DNA of 64,000 nucleotides from Gammaproteobacteria bacterium. GTDB lineage: Bacteria > Pseudomonadota > Gammaproteobacteria > GCA-001735895. The position numbers and the translations under genes are program-made. The first letter of the stretch is position 1. Each line of letters starts with the position of its first letter. The notes under the pieces were generated by a model. That model searched no databases. It was not told the origin of the DNA and saw only the letters and a list, made by a program, of their open reading frames with translations. The DNA is taken from positions 1-64,000 of the forward strand of contig JAUVCH010000009.1 in NCBI GenBank assembly GCA_030595795.1. Direction: 5' to 3'. Below, piece after piece: positions 53,577 to 63,074 of this stretch.

Positions 53577-55676
53577 CTAACTGCTTAATTCGGTTTTTGG
53601 TGCGCCAATACTGGCGATAACCTTGATTTGTTTATCATCCGGTACTTCGTCGTAACTCAGTACATGTAATCCGGGAATCGCGTGTCTGACCATTCGCGCA
53701 AGAAAAGCTCTCAGCCCCTGAGACACTAATAAAACGGCTGACTCTCCTCGAGCAATCTGGTTTTCTGCGGCTTCTTTTAATGAACTATGAATCATCTGTG
53801 CAAGTCCGGGTTCAAACGCCATGACATTTCCATCCTGGCTCTGTACAGACTGTAGCAAAATCTGTTCCAAAGATGGGTGAAGTGACATGACAGATAGCTC
53901 TGAAGCCATTCCAAAGATGTTCTGCACGATCTGACGACCTAGCTTAATTCGCACCTGGGCGCTTAGGACGCCAGCATCTTGACTCCTGTGTCCAAACTCT
54001 GCCAATGTTTCGGCGATAGTACGCAAATCGCGAATGGCAATTTGCTCCTGTAACAGGTTCTGAAATACCTTGACGATAACGCCAAGTTCGAGTGGTTTCG
54101 GCGTCAATCCTTCTACCAGTTTTGGCGAGCTACGCTTGAGCACATCCATCAGTTCCTGGACTTCTTCGTGACCGACTAACTCATGTGCATTATCCTGTAG
54201 TAACTGACTTAGGTGCGTCGCGACGACGGTTGAAGAGTCGACCACGGTGTAACCCATAGTCTGGGCATGATCGCGTTGTGCAGGGTCGATCCAGACTGCC
54301 TCCAGACCGAAGGCTGGATCTCTGGTTGGCGTGCCCGATAACTCGCCGTATACGGTACCTGGGTTTATAGCCAGATCCTGGCCTGGTTGGACCTCTGCCT
54401 CGCCCATGGGAACGCCCAGCAGGCTTAACCGATAGCTATTCGGTTGCAGGTCGAGATTGTCCCGAATATGCACCGGTTGAACCAGAAACCCCAGTTCCTG
54501 TGACAGTTTCTTACGCACGCCTTTGATGCGCGTCATTAATTCACCACCCTGTTGGGCATCGACCAGCGGTATTAATCCATAACCGACTTCGAGACCGATG
54601 ATGTCTACCGTCTGGACATCGTCCCAACTCAGTTCTTTTTGTTCAGGACGCATTTCGATTTCGGCTGGTTCGGCTTCGATTACTTCGACTTCCTGTTTCT
54701 TGCGATGCATGACATAAGCCATACCACCAGCGATGGCCGCTATGGTCAGAAAAGCCACATTTGGCATGCCGGGGATAACACCGAGCAGACCCATAATCAC
54801 CGCAGATACAATCAGTGCGCGTGGATCATCGAACATTTGACTGAAGACCTGACTCGACATGGTTTCCGAATTCGAGACTCGAGTAACAATAATGGCGGTT
54901 GCGGTCGACAGTACCAGTGAAGGAATTTGTGCAACCAGACCATCACCTATTGTTAGTAGTGTGTAATTACGTACGGCGACACTGACTTCAAGGTCGTGTT
55001 GAACCATACCAATCGCAAGACCACCAATAATGTTAATGAACAGGATTAAAATACCGGCAATTGCATCGCCTCGAACAAACTTACTGGCACCATCCATGGA
55101 ACCATAAAAATCGGCTTCCTGGGCCACTTCAGTACGGCGCTGGCGCGCTTCATCCTGGGTACACAAACCGGCATTTAAATCGGCGTCGATAGCCATTTGC
55201 TTGCCCGGCATCGCATCCAGGGTGAATCGAGCACTGACTTCTGATACTCGACCCGCACCCTTGGTGACAACGACAAAATTGATGATTACCAGGATCGCGA
55301 ACACTACCAGACCAACCGCATAGTTGCCGCCGATAACAAAGTCGCCAAAGGATTCAATAACCTTTCCGGCAGCAGCTGTGCCGGTATGCCCTTCCAGCAA
55401 AACTACCCGAGTCGAGGCAATATTCAACGCCAGGCGTAGTAGCGTAGCTACCAGCAAGATGGTCGGAAATACGGTGAAATCGAGCGGTCGTAGGGCATAC
55501 ACCGAGACCAGCAATACCACCAGAGCAAAAATGATATTGAAAGTAAATAACATATCCAGCGCCATCGGCGGCAAAGGAATCACTACCATTGCCAACATGA
55601 GGATTACGAGAAATGGAGCGCCCAGGCCCTGGGAATTTATCGACTTCAGGGGTCCGAAAGCTGATTCTGCTGCCAT
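53577..55676 (-). CDS. flhA: Flagellar export gate protein FlhA
   Basis: This 699-residue protein has eight hydrophobic segments in the first 330 residues, the FHIPEP-family signature RFTLDAMPGKQMAIDADLNAGL (given here by its ends, about residues 150-171) and a cytoplasmic C-terminal domain (about 350-690) that docks late-export chaperones. It forms the nonameric gate of the type III export apparatus. Its start lies 2 bp after the flhB stop, so the two are translationally coupled. Confidence 0.97.
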   Translation of the reverse strand: MAAESAFGPLKSINSQGLGAPFLVILMLAMVVIPLPPMALDMLFTFNIIFALVVLLVSVYALRPLDFTVFPTILLVATLLRLALNIASTRVVLLEGHTGTAAAGKVIESFGDFVIGGNYAVGLVVFAILVIINFVVVTKGAGRVSEVSARFTLDAMPGKQMAIDADLNAGLCTQDEARQRRTEVAQEADFYGSMDGASKFVRGDAIAGILILFINIIGGLAIGMVQHDLEVSVAVRNYTLLTIGDGLVAQIPSLVLSTATAIIVTRVSNSETMSSQVFSQMFDDPRALIVSAVIMGLLGVIPGMPNVAFLTIAAIAGGMAYVMHRKKQEVEVIEAEPAEIEMRPEQKELSWDDVQTVDIIGLEVGYGLIPLVDAQQGGELMTRIKGVRKKLSQELGFLVQPVHIRDNLDLQPNSYRLSLLGVPMGEAEVQPGQDLAINPGTVYGELSGTPTRDPAFGLEAVWIDPAQRDHAQTMGYTVVDSSTVVATHLSQLLQDNAHELVGHEEVQELMDVLKRSSPKLVEGLTPKPLELGVIVKVFQNLLQEQIAIRDLRTIAETLAEFGHRSQDAGVLSAQVRIKLGRQIVQNIFGMASELSVMSLHPSLEQILLQSVQSQDGNVMAFEPGLAQMIHSSLKEAAENQIARGESAVLLVSQGLRAFLARMVRHAIPGLHVLSYDEVPDDKQIKVIASIGAPKTELSS

Positions 55677-55678
55677 TT

Positions 55679-56809
55679 TTAGATTTCCTCGTTAGTCGGA
55701 ATATAGGGGTCGGGACGGTCAGGCATTTCCAGCCCCTGGTCGCGTGCATTACGCAACTGAAAGACAAACGCCAGTACCTGCGCGACGGCAAAGAACAAAT
55801 GCCCTGGTATTTCCTGATTGAGATCGCTGTGAGTGTAAAGCGCCCGCGCAAGAGGCGGCGCTTCAAAGATTTCAATTTTATGCTCCTGAGCGATTTCCCT
55901 GATTTTGAAGGCGATTAAATCTTTACCCAATGCCACAACAATCGGTGTTGCCATCTGCTCGTGTTTGTATTTAAGCGCCACTGCATAGTGCGTCGGGTTG
56001 GTGATAATGACATCGGCATCGGGCACTGCCTCCATCATTCGACGTTGCGCCATTTCCTGTTGTAACTGGCGAATCTTCGACTTCACTTCAGGTTTACCCT
56101 CGGTGTCCTTCATTTCATCGCGTACTTCCTGTAGCGTCATCTTCAACTTTTGTGAATGACTCCAGAGTTGAAACGGTACATCGATGGCTGAAATTAAAAT
56201 TAACGTACAGGAAACCGTAAGAAAACTCATACCCAGTAAATAGATTCCGTTAATTAATGCAGATTCAAGCGGCTGCGCACCGAGTCCCAGTAATTCATCA
56301 GATTGATTCCACAGGTAAGTAATAGCAATTGTCGACACCACCAGAAACTTGGCGACCGCTTTTACCAGTTCCATTAAGCCATTCGAGGAAAATATTCTCT
56401 TAAGACCCTTGAGCGGATTGATCCGATCACCCTTAAAGGCGAGTGATTCACCACTAAACGCCCAACCACCTAGTAGCGCCGGTGTAAACAGGGCGGTGAT
56501 CATCATCAAAATCAGAAAGGGCGCAATGCCAGTAAATGCTTCGTTGAACGCAAAATGCAGTCTTGAGACTATCTGGTGACTATCAAAGATCTGTTCGCGC
56601 GTCAGACTAAACCCCTGCTGCATTACGGTTACAATGTGGGAGATCATGTATGAACCCATGAACAGCAGTCCCATCGCACCGAATACCATGGTGGTCGTAC
56701 TATTGAGTTCTTTGGATCGCGGAACCTGGCCTTTTTTCTTTGCGTCAGCCAACTTTTTGGCCGTTGGCTGTTCCGTTTTTTCCTGACCGCTATCGCTTTC
56801 TTCTGCCAT
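55679..56809 (-). CDS. flhB: Flagellar export switch protein FlhB
   Basis: A 376-residue membrane protein with four hydrophobic segments (about 35-220) and a cytoplasmic domain carrying the autocleavage motif NPTHYAVALKY (about 269-279). Cleavage between Asn and Pro lets the machine switch from rod/hook to filament substrates in response to FliK. The same window encodes a soluble copy of the post-cleavage domain at 44494-44790. It starts 1 bp after the fliR stop. Confidence 0.97.
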   Translation of the reverse strand: MAEESDSGQEKTEQPTAKKLADAKKKGQVPRSKELNSTTTMVFGAMGLLFMGSYMISHIVTVMQQGFSLTREQIFDSHQIVSRLHFAFNEAFTGIAPFLILMMITALFTPALLGGWAFSGESLAFKGDRINPLKGLKRIFSSNGLMELVKAVAKFLVVSTIAITYLWNQSDELLGLGAQPLESALINGIYLLGMSFLTVSCTLILISAIDVPFQLWSHSQKLKMTLQEVRDEMKDTEGKPEVKSKIRQLQQEMAQRRMMEAVPDADVIITNPTHYAVALKYKHEQMATPIVVALGKDLIAFKIREIAQEHKIEIFEAPPLARALYTHSDLNQEIPGHLFFAVAQVLAFVFQLRNARDQGLEMPDRPDPYIPTNEEI

Positions 56810-56810
56810 C

Positions 56811-57584
56811 TTACAGCCCTGCCAAATTCTGGCTGAGTTGCATGGCTTCTAGCATCATCTGGTTAATACGCGGCAGGAAACCTGGTATGACTAGCATTAA
56901 AATTATGAACCCCATGAACATGGTGACCGGGAAACCCACGGAAAATATATTCAACTGCGGTGCGGCACGAGTCATCACACCCATTGCCAGAGTGATCACT
57001 AACATTGAAATGAGGGCCGGGATAGCAATCCAGATGGCGCCAATAAACATTTGACTACCGAAGGATGCTATCGACCAAAAGCCTTCGCGGGTAATACCCG
57101 TAGGGGCTATGGGTAGGGACTGAAAACTGTTTACAACCAGCTGGATCAGCATTAAATGCCCACCCAGCGCGAGGAAAATTAGAGTCCCCATGATGATTAA
57201 AAATTGTGATATCACGGGCACGCTGACGCCATTGGCCGGATCGATCATAGAAGCAAAACCAAGACCCATGCCTAAGGCGATAGATTCACCAGCGATCATT
57301 AGGGCGCCAAATACGATTTGCAGGCTAAACCCCATCGCGGCACCAATGATAATTTGCTGTATCGAAATAAATAAGCCCTGTAGGGACAATGCTTCGACCT
57401 CGGGCACCGGGGGTAGTAGAGGTAAAACGACGATGGAGAGGACAACAGTAGCAATGATTTTGACACGAGTGGATACCAGACGAGTGCCAAACACCGGCAT
57501 GGCAATCACCATCGCACCAATGCGCATCATCGGCCACATCAATGACCCTACAAATGCAGTTGCCTGGGCAAATCCGAATTCCAT
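56811..57584 (-). CDS. fliR: Flagellar export protein FliR
   Basis: This 257-residue hydrophobic protein of the FliR/SpaR family has six membrane segments, with the family text RIGAMVIAMPVFGTRLVSTRVK near residue 20-42 and GVMTRAAPQLNIFSVGFPVTM near the C-terminus. It forms the export gate with FliP and FliQ. Gene order fliP-fliQ-fliR-flhB is the standard one. Confidence 0.96.
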   Translation of the reverse strand: MEFGFAQATAFVGSLMWPMMRIGAMVIAMPVFGTRLVSTRVKIIATVVLSIVVLPLLPPVPEVEALSLQGLFISIQQIIIGAAMGFSLQIVFGALMIAGESIALGMGLGFASMIDPANGVSVPVISQFLIIMGTLIFLALGGHLMLIQLVVNSFQSLPIAPTGITREGFWSIASFGSQMFIGAIWIAIPALISMLVITLAMGVMTRAAPQLNIFSVGFPVTMFMGFIILMLVIPGFLPRINQMMLEAMQLSQNLAGL

Positions 57585-57588
57585 TGCA

Positions 57589-57858
57589 CTAACCTATCAT
57601 GCTCGGAATATTGAGATAAAGCCGACGGGTAAAGCTCACCAGCAGCTCCAGCATCCAGGGACCGGCGATCAAGATAGAGACCAGTAGAATAGCCAGCTTT
57701 GGAATAAAGCTCAGGGTTTGCTCGTTGATCGAAGTTGCAGCCTGAAACATGCCGATTAACAAACCGATGGCTAAGGCCGAAAGCAACATTGGCGAAGCGA
57801 TTAACGCGATTAAATAAAGCGTTTGTTGGGACATGTCGATAACGGCATCAGCAGTCAT
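57589..57858 (-). CDS. fliQ: Flagellar export protein FliQ
   Basis: An 89-residue protein with two hydrophobic helices and the family text LLSALAIGLLIGMFQAATSINEQTL (given by its central part, about 25-49). Four copies surround the FliP5R1 gate. It lies 4 bp upstream of fliR and 2 bp after fliP. Confidence 0.95.
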   Translation of the reverse strand: MTADAVIDMSQQTLYLIALIASPMLLSALAIGLLIGMFQAATSINEQTLSFIPKLAILLVSILIAGPWMLELLVSFTRRLYLNIPSMIG

Positions 57859-57860
57859 AG

Positions 57861-58604
57861 TCAGTTCACCACCAGAAAACTTGAGGCGAGTGTACCCATG
57901 ATTAACGACCAGCCATCTACCAGTACGAATAACATGAGCTTGAATGGCAGCGATATAATCATCGGTGACAGCATCATCATACCCATCGACATAAGTACGC
58001 TGGCGACGACCAGGTCGATGACAACAAAAGGAATAAAAATCAGAAAACCGATCTGAAATGCAGTTTTCAATTCACTGGTGACAAAGGCGGGCATCAACAG
58101 GGTCAGCGGTGTCTTTTCGGGTGACTCAATTTCGGTAACTCCGGCGATATCAGCAAACATACGGATGTCGGTTTCGCGAGTCTGCGCGAGCATAAATGCC
58201 TTAAATGGTTCAGCCGCCTCGGTAAGCGCCGTAATAGCGGAAAGATCACCTTGCATATATGGCTGTACCGCGACCTGGTTGACTTGCTCGAATACCGGCG
58301 ACATGATGAACAGGGTCAGGAATAAAGCTAAACCGAGAATGATCTGGTTAGACGGAGTTTGCGCAGTACCCAGAGCCTGACGAAGGATTGACATCACGAT
58401 AATAATGCGAGTAAAAGACGTCATCATCAGCAAAAATGCTGGCAAAAGCGTCAAAACTGTCATTAAAGCCAGAATTTCCAGCGTTACCGAGTAGGTCGCG
58501 CCATCGGCACTGCCACCGTCTACCGAAATAGCGGGTATGCCTGCCGACTGGGCCTGCACTTCGGGAATAAGGAGTAAACCGGCGAGTATGATCCAGACTC
58601 TCAT
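57861..58604 (-). CDS. fliP: Flagellar export protein FliP
   Basis: This 247-residue protein has a cleavable signal peptide (about 1-18) and four membrane helices. The FliP text includes [22 protein letters not shown] (about 60-81) and [22 protein letters not shown] near the C-terminus. Five copies form the core of the export gate. Its ATG overlaps the fliO stop by 4 bp. Confidence 0.96.
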   Translation of the reverse strand: MRVWIILAGLLLIPEVQAQSAGIPAISVDGGSADGATYSVTLEILALMTVLTLLPAFLLMMTSFTRIIIVMSILRQALGTAQTPSNQIILGLALFLTLFIMSPVFEQVNQVAVQPYMQGDLSAITALTEAAEPFKAFMLAQTRETDIRMFADIAGVTEIESPEKTPLTLLMPAFVTSELKTAFQIGFLIFIPFVVIDLVVASVLMSMGMMMLSPMIISLPFKLMLFVLVDGWSLIMGTLASSFLVVN

Positions 58605-59020
58605 TTCTCCACTCCTTTACCCATTAACTTATTTAATTTTTCGGCAAAAGGCATGATCGGATTCGCGTAATCGTCTACTGATAGTGGCTCTGCCAGGATA
58701 TGCAGTTTTTCGATGCGCCCAGGAGTAAGGCCGAGTAACACCTGCTCTCCACCAACCTGCAGCACCACGATTCGGTCACGGGTACCGAGCGATAAACCGG
58801 CGACTACTTTTAACGCAGCATTTTGAGAATGCTGCGTCAGGTTTAATCGCTTCACAAACCAGGCAAGAATGAATATTACGGCAACTACGAGCAAAAGCCC
58901 GCCAGTCAGCTTCATCAGGTAAGAGGTTGATAGCGGATCTACCACTGCGATATCTGTTGACGCCTGTTGGGCAAACAACTCCATCGGCCGGTAACATAAT
59001 AGTAAAGTCAGAAAGCGCAT
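58601..59020 (-). CDS. fliO: Flagellar assembly protein FliO
   Basis: A 139-residue protein with an N-terminal signal-like segment, a transmembrane helix at about 35-54 ([20 protein letters not shown]) and a cytoplasmic FliO domain ([37 protein letters not shown], read in parts). FliO helps FliP assemble into the gate. It overlaps fliN by one base and fliP by four. Confidence 0.92.
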   Translation of the reverse strand: MRFLTLLLCYRPMELFAQQASTDIAVVDPLSTSYLMKLTGGLLLVVAVIFILAWFVKRLNLTQHSQNAALKVVAGLSLGTRDRIVVLQVGGEQVLLGLTPGRIEKLHILAEPLSVDDYANPIMPFAEKLNKLMGKGVEK

Positions 59021-59433
59021 TATCGTAAATTTTTGATACGGTCTGCGGGACTTATGACATCGGTTAGTCGAATACCGAATTTCTCATTAACCACAACCAC
59101 CTCACCATGCGCAACCAGCGTACCATTGACCAGCACATCCATCGGCTCTCCTGCCAGTCGATCGAGTTCAACCACCGAGCCCTGATTTAATTGCAGGAGA
59201 TTTCGGATACTGAGTTTGGTGCGGCCGATTTCCATCGCGATGGTAACCGGAATATCGAGAATGACATCGAGTTTGACATCACCCGGGCCCTGGTCTGCAC
59301 TGTCATCCAGTGCTTTGGCCGAAACCTGTTGAAAGTCCCCTTCTTTGCTATCGGCATCGGGGGTTTCGCCCTGCTCTTCCATTGCGGAGGCCCATTCATC
59401 GGCCATCCCGTCCTGGTTCTCTTCTTCACTCAT
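59020..59433 (-). CDS. fliN: Flagellar C-ring protein FliN
   Basis: This 137-residue protein has an acidic, Gln-rich N-terminal extension (about 1-55) and a SpoA domain (LDIPVTIAMEIGRTKLSIRNLL..GSVVELDRLAGEPMDVLVNG, read in parts). The frame is open for 51 codons further upstream, but the ATG at 59433 has GGAG eight bases before it and gives the normal FliN length, so I place the start there. It makes the bottom of the switch complex and binds the export ATPase regulator FliH. Confidence 0.95.
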   Translation of the reverse strand: MSEEENQDGMADEWASAMEEQGETPDADSKEGDFQQVSAKALDDSADQGPGDVKLDVILDIPVTIAMEIGRTKLSIRNLLQLNQGSVVELDRLAGEPMDVLVNGTLVAHGEVVVVNEKFGIRLTDVISPADRIKNLR

Positions 59434-59473
59434 TCTATATCTCCGAGATAATTCTGCTTGTCTGGTCGAATCA

Positions 59474-60535
59474 TTACTTTGATTTACCGCTATTGTGATC
59501 TGGTAAAGACATCGACTGATCACCCAGTACGATTGCGCTTTTGATATCCGCACTTTCGGGATCAAATATTTCGACAATATCTTCAATTTTCACTGCGGCA
59601 CTACCCCGGTGCTCCCCGTATTGTCCACGCATGATTGGCATTTCTTCGGCCAGCACCATCACCTGTTCGGGCATATCTATTGGAATCACGTCACCTGGCT
59701 GGAAGTTCAACAGGTCAGCGACCTTTAATTCTTTTTCAGCAAAAATAGCCTGAATATCGACTCTGGCGTGCATCAACTCCTCCTTCAACAATATCGCCCA
59801 TCGCTCATCAATATCACCACGATCACTTTGCACGCCTGCATCGAGAATGGTACGAATAGGTTCGATCATCGAGTAAGGATAAACAACGTGTATGTCACCG
59901 CCACCACCTTCGAGTTCAATATGGAAACTGGAAACAACGATAACTTCAGAAGGGCTAACAATGTTAGCCAGATGAGGATTAACTTCGTGGTTGTGATACT
60001 CAAACTGAACCTTCATCACCGGTTCCCAGGCTTTCACCAGGTCTTCAAAGCACATATGCACGATCTTTTCTATGACGCGTAATTCGGTATGGGTGAACTC
60101 ACGACCCTCGATTTTAGCGTGTATGCTACCGTCACCTCCGAAGAAGTTATCGACCAGAATAAAAACCAGTTTGGGATCAAGCATAATTAAACCGGTACCT
60201 CGCAACGGATCCATTCTTATCAGGCTTAAACTGGTAGGCACGAACAGGGTATGAATGTATTCAGAGAATTTGATCATCTGGATACCGTTAACGGATATCT
60301 CAGGGGTTTTGCGTAGCATGCCAAAAAAACTAACCCGGAAATAACGAGCAAAACGCTCATTAATCATTTCCAGGGTTGGTAAACGCCCCCGAATAATACG
60401 TTCCTGATTGTTAAAATCGAAGTCTCTGGCTTCACCATCGGCTAAAGGAGGATTATCGTCGGTGTCAACATCTCCACTATCAACACCACCAAGTAACGCG
60501 TCAACTTCGTCCTGACTGAGGATATCTGTGCTCAA
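59474..60535 (-). CDS. fliM: Flagellar motor switch protein FliM
   Basis: A 353-residue switch protein. The N-terminus carries the CheY-P binding motif LSQDEVDALLGG (about 6-17), then a CheC-like middle domain (about 55-245, with RYFRVSFFGMLRKTPEI) and a C-terminal SpoA domain that joins FliN. It turns the motor response on when CheY-P binds. It follows fliL by 9 bp. Confidence 0.97.
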   Translation of the reverse strand: MSTDILSQDEVDALLGGVDSGDVDTDDNPPLADGEARDFDFNNQERIIRGRLPTLEMINERFARYFRVSFFGMLRKTPEISVNGIQMIKFSEYIHTLFVPTSLSLIRMDPLRGTGLIMLDPKLVFILVDNFFGGDGSIHAKIEGREFTHTELRVIEKIVHMCFEDLVKAWEPVMKVQFEYHNHEVNPHLANIVSPSEVIVVSSFHIELEGGGGDIHVVYPYSMIEPIRTILDAGVQSDRGDIDERWAILLKEELMHARVDIQAIFAEKELKVADLLNFQPGDVIPIDMPEQVMVLAEEMPIMRGQYGEHRGSAAVKIEDIVEIFDPESADIKSAIVLGDQSMSLPDHNSGKSK

Positions 60536-60544
60536 GACAGTCTC

Positions 60545-61051
60545 CTATTGCATCACAAAGCTGGTGAAATAGACGTTATCAACAACACCTCCACCACCCT
60601 GCTTATCAATCACGTCCTGGATTAGCAGTAGGGCTGATTTTTGCAAGGCTTCCTTACCTTCGGGAGCACGTAAATCGACTGATTTTTGCAGCCCGAACAA
60701 TGTCACCAGGTTATTGCGAATTAACGGTTTGTGTTTTTCAATCTGAGCGGCTACTTCATCGTCATAGGTTAAAACCTTTATTGATATTTGTAGGAAACCA
60801 ACTGAATCTTCCGGATCGAGATTAACCGTAAAGGCGGGTTTTAAATCGACATAGGTCGGACTTCCTCTTTCAACCACTACCTCTTCAGCATCAGTTTCAT
60901 CCTCAGCTACTGTGTCGTCGCCACTAATAAAAAATAGAGCGCCACCGACGGCCGCTCCAACAAGTAGTAGTACGCCGACAATGATCAAAATTAATTTCTT
61001 TTTACTGCCACCTGAATTCTCGGCTTCTTCCACTTCTTCTACTTCGGCCAT
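60545..61051 (-). CDS. fliL: Flagellar basal-body protein FliL
   Basis: A 168-residue inner-membrane protein with a short cytoplasmic acidic start, one transmembrane helix (about 19-39) and a periplasmic stomatin-like FliL domain (PAFTVNLDPEDSVGFLQISIKVLTYDD). It stabilises stator-rotor interaction. It heads the fliLMNOPQR-flhBA run and is preceded by a strong sigma-54 promoter and an AGGAAA ribosome site. Confidence 0.93.
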   Translation of the reverse strand: MAEVEEVEEAENSGGSKKKLILIIVGVLLLVGAAVGGALFFISGDDTVAEDETDAEEVVVERGSPTYVDLKPAFTVNLDPEDSVGFLQISIKVLTYDDEVAAQIEKHKPLIRNNLVTLFGLQKSVDLRAPEGKEALQKSALLLIQDVIDKQGGGGVVDNVYFTSFVMQ

Positions 61052-61095
61052 TTACGTTTCCTCATCAAAAAAATGACATTTATCTCATTTATCGT

Positions 61096-61112
61096 AGCAA
61101 TCCTTGTGCCAA
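61096..61112 (-). promoter_or_regulatory. Sigma-54 promoter of the fliL operon
   Basis: The minus strand reads TTGGCACAAGGATTGCT: TGGCAC at -24 (61111-61106), a 5-bp spacer and TTGC at -12 (61100-61097), a perfect match to the sigma-54 core consensus. It ends 45 bp upstream of the fliL start codon. Activation would need an enhancer-binding protein of the FleQ/FlrA type, not encoded in the window. Confidence 0.8.
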
Positions 61113-61275
61113 GAGATTTTATCGTTATTTTTCAATTAGTTAAGTGGCGCTGACAGAAAGTCGGCGGTTTTTTGACAGAGTTTATTTGACGCCTGGGACA
61201 ATAACTTGTCGATCCCAGACACTGTTCTGGTGGGAATTGGCCAGGAATCTGGCCTGGTGTACTCAGCTAAGAAGG
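61113..61275. other. Non-coding region between fliK and fliL with two small hairpins
   Basis: Immediately after the fliK stop the minus strand can form GGCCAG-ATTC-CTGGCC and then CCAGA-N6-TCTGG. Neither is followed by a T run. They may slow or partly terminate fliK transcription or protect its 3' end; no operator is recognised. Confidence 0.3.
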
Positions 61276-62499
61276 CTAGGCGAATAGATCAACCACCGAA
61301 TCGGAACTGAAATGACGTATGTCGTTACCTTCATTCTCACCGACTCCATCCTGATTCGACCGGTTATCTGCCAGAGATTCTCCTGAATCGCCACCTGTTT
61401 GCTGCGATGCCTGTTGTTGCTGTTCTTGATGTGAAACATCGACGCTCACATTTTGATATCCGTTTTCCTGCAGAAACTCTCTTAGTTTGAAGCTGGCGTT
61501 ATCGATAAGGTCACGAGTTTGGGCATATTGGGTATTAATAGTGACCTTAGTGACATCATCGCTGACCTGAATATTCACTTCGAGGCGCCCCAGTGACGGT
61601 GGATCAAGCCGAATTGTGGCAGTGTTTAGCTTTTGGTTAATCATCCAATGTACCCGTTCGCCAACGCCATTACTCCAGGCTGTGGTATCACGCGTATTAC
61701 TTAGGGTAAGTGTTTCGAGTTCGGTTGGCAGTAACAAATTATTTTGGGGATTAATGCCAGCAGAAACCACAGCAGACGAGGTTTGTAGACGGACCTGGCT
61801 GCCGTTTAATTCAGCCACTTCTGCCACTACTGATTGCATCATCTGAAAATCGTTGGTTTTTATCTGTGACGCCTCACCGAGGCCAATTGGTTTTACTGCG
61901 GGTGCTAATAGCTCCTTAGATCCGGCCAACAACGAATCTTCAGAATCAGCTAAAACCTGGGGTAGCTTCGACTGACGAAGTAATTCGTTTTTGCCAGACT
62001 GATTGTCGGCCGCTAAAGCCGGCATCGAAATAGTAAATTGGGCAGCTCCGGGCGGCAAAGACTTACCGCTGGCGGGCAATGTTTCACCTAATTGCACAAG
62101 GCCGATATTCGCTACCGAAACTTCACTTTCGCTTGCATTAGTTACTGATGAAAGCAGCGCCTCGTCAATGACAACTTCTACAGGTTGGACTGGTGCTTCG
62201 GCGGTAATATCGAACGCCTGATCAGTGAAGTCCTGTAACCAAACTACTGGCACTCCAAGATCACTTTCCGAACCATCTGTAATCCTGGAAGTTTTTTCTG
62301 AATTTGATTTTAATTCTTTATTTTCAGTAACTTGCAGACGTTCACTCTGTGTTGAAGTATCCCTTTCCTGTTTCATTTCTCGAGACAGCACCGAAGAAAA
62401 CTTATCGCTTTTCGATTCATTATTACTTGAATCGGATCGAGAGCCCGACTCCTTGACGTTTGTATTTAAAGGCTGCACGTCGGCTAATACTGTATTCAT
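61276..62499 (-). CDS. fliK: Flagellar hook-length control protein FliK
   Basis: A 407-residue protein with a long Ser/Glu/Gln-rich N-terminal ruler region (1-260) and the FliK C-terminal domain (about 285-370) with ATIRLDPPSLGRLEVNIQV and LREFLQENGYQNVSVDVS. It measures hook length and triggers FlhB switching. A sigma-54 promoter lies upstream. The Gln-rich, acidic tail after the domain is typical. Confidence 0.92.
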   Translation of the reverse strand: MNTVLADVQPLNTNVKESGSRSDSSNNESKSDKFSSVLSREMKQERDTSTQSERLQVTENKELKSNSEKTSRITDGSESDLGVPVVWLQDFTDQAFDITAEAPVQPVEVVIDEALLSSVTNASESEVSVANIGLVQLGETLPASGKSLPPGAAQFTISMPALAADNQSGKNELLRQSKLPQVLADSEDSLLAGSKELLAPAVKPIGLGEASQIKTNDFQMMQSVVAEVAELNGSQVRLQTSSAVVSAGINPQNNLLLPTELETLTLSNTRDTTAWSNGVGERVHWMINQKLNTATIRLDPPSLGRLEVNIQVSDDVTKVTINTQYAQTRDLIDNASFKLREFLQENGYQNVSVDVSHQEQQQQASQQTGGDSGESLADNRSNQDGVGENEGNDIRHFSSDSVVDLFA

Positions 62500-62590
62500 C
62501 TTGTCATCCAGTTTTTAGTTTCTCAATTATGCCTGTGGACTATCGGCCATTCTGCTCCTGGCCGGGTCCTGGACACCGTTAAGAAACTAA

Positions 62591-62608
62591 TTGCATCTAA
62601 CGTGCCAA
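62591..62608 (-). promoter_or_regulatory. Sigma-54 promoter of fliK
   Basis: The minus strand reads TTGGCACGTTAGATGCAA: TGGCAC at -24 (62607-62602), the favoured G after it, and ATGCA at -12 (62597-62593), one mismatch to TTGCA. The element ends about 90 bp upstream of the fliK start, inside the 140-bp gap to fliJ. Confidence 0.72.
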
Positions 62609-62639
62609 TTCTTTATTAAAGGCTTTTCGGGGAGTAAAA

Positions 62640-63074
62640 CTAATATCCTTGCCGCTTACGCTGAGAAAATTCGTCCATCGACTTCTGTTCATTGCGATTA
62701 ATCTGTCTTTCTTCTTCGGCTTGCAAATTCTCAACGACTTTGTGCATGACATTGGACTTTACTCGACTTTCCAGCCAGGACTTACGTTTGCTTTCGAGTT
62801 TATTCTCACGAACGCGGATGACGTCGATCTGCTTCTCGATGGTGTCTTCGAGTTGAGCCAGAAAGCGGTTAAACTCCTGTATTTCCACAACAGAACAACT
62901 GATATTGGTTGAGCTCTGTTTATTTAGATATTCACTTCGATAGGACTCAAGCTGACGCAACTTAACTTTTTCTGCTTCGACCTCGCTCTGACTTAAAGCA
63001 ACGGCTTTTAAGGCCTCTTGCTCCTTCTTGTCGGTGTGCTTCACTACCGGATCAAGGCGCTCAGTTCGCGTCAT
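62640..63074 (-). CDS. fliJ: Flagellar export chaperone/stalk protein FliJ
   Basis: A 144-residue, almost entirely coiled-coil protein rich in Glu, Lys and Gln, ending in QRKRQGY. It sits as the central stalk in the FliI hexamer and connects it to FlhA. The start overlaps the fliI stop by 14 bp. Identification rests on coiled-coil character, length and position after fliI. Confidence 0.9.
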   Translation of the reverse strand: MTRTERLDPVVKHTDKKEQEALKAVALSQSEVEAEKVKLRQLESYRSEYLNKQSSTNISCSVVEIQEFNRFLAQLEDTIEKQIDVIRVRENKLESKRKSWLESRVKSNVMHKVVENLQAEEERQINRNEQKSMDEFSQRKRQGY

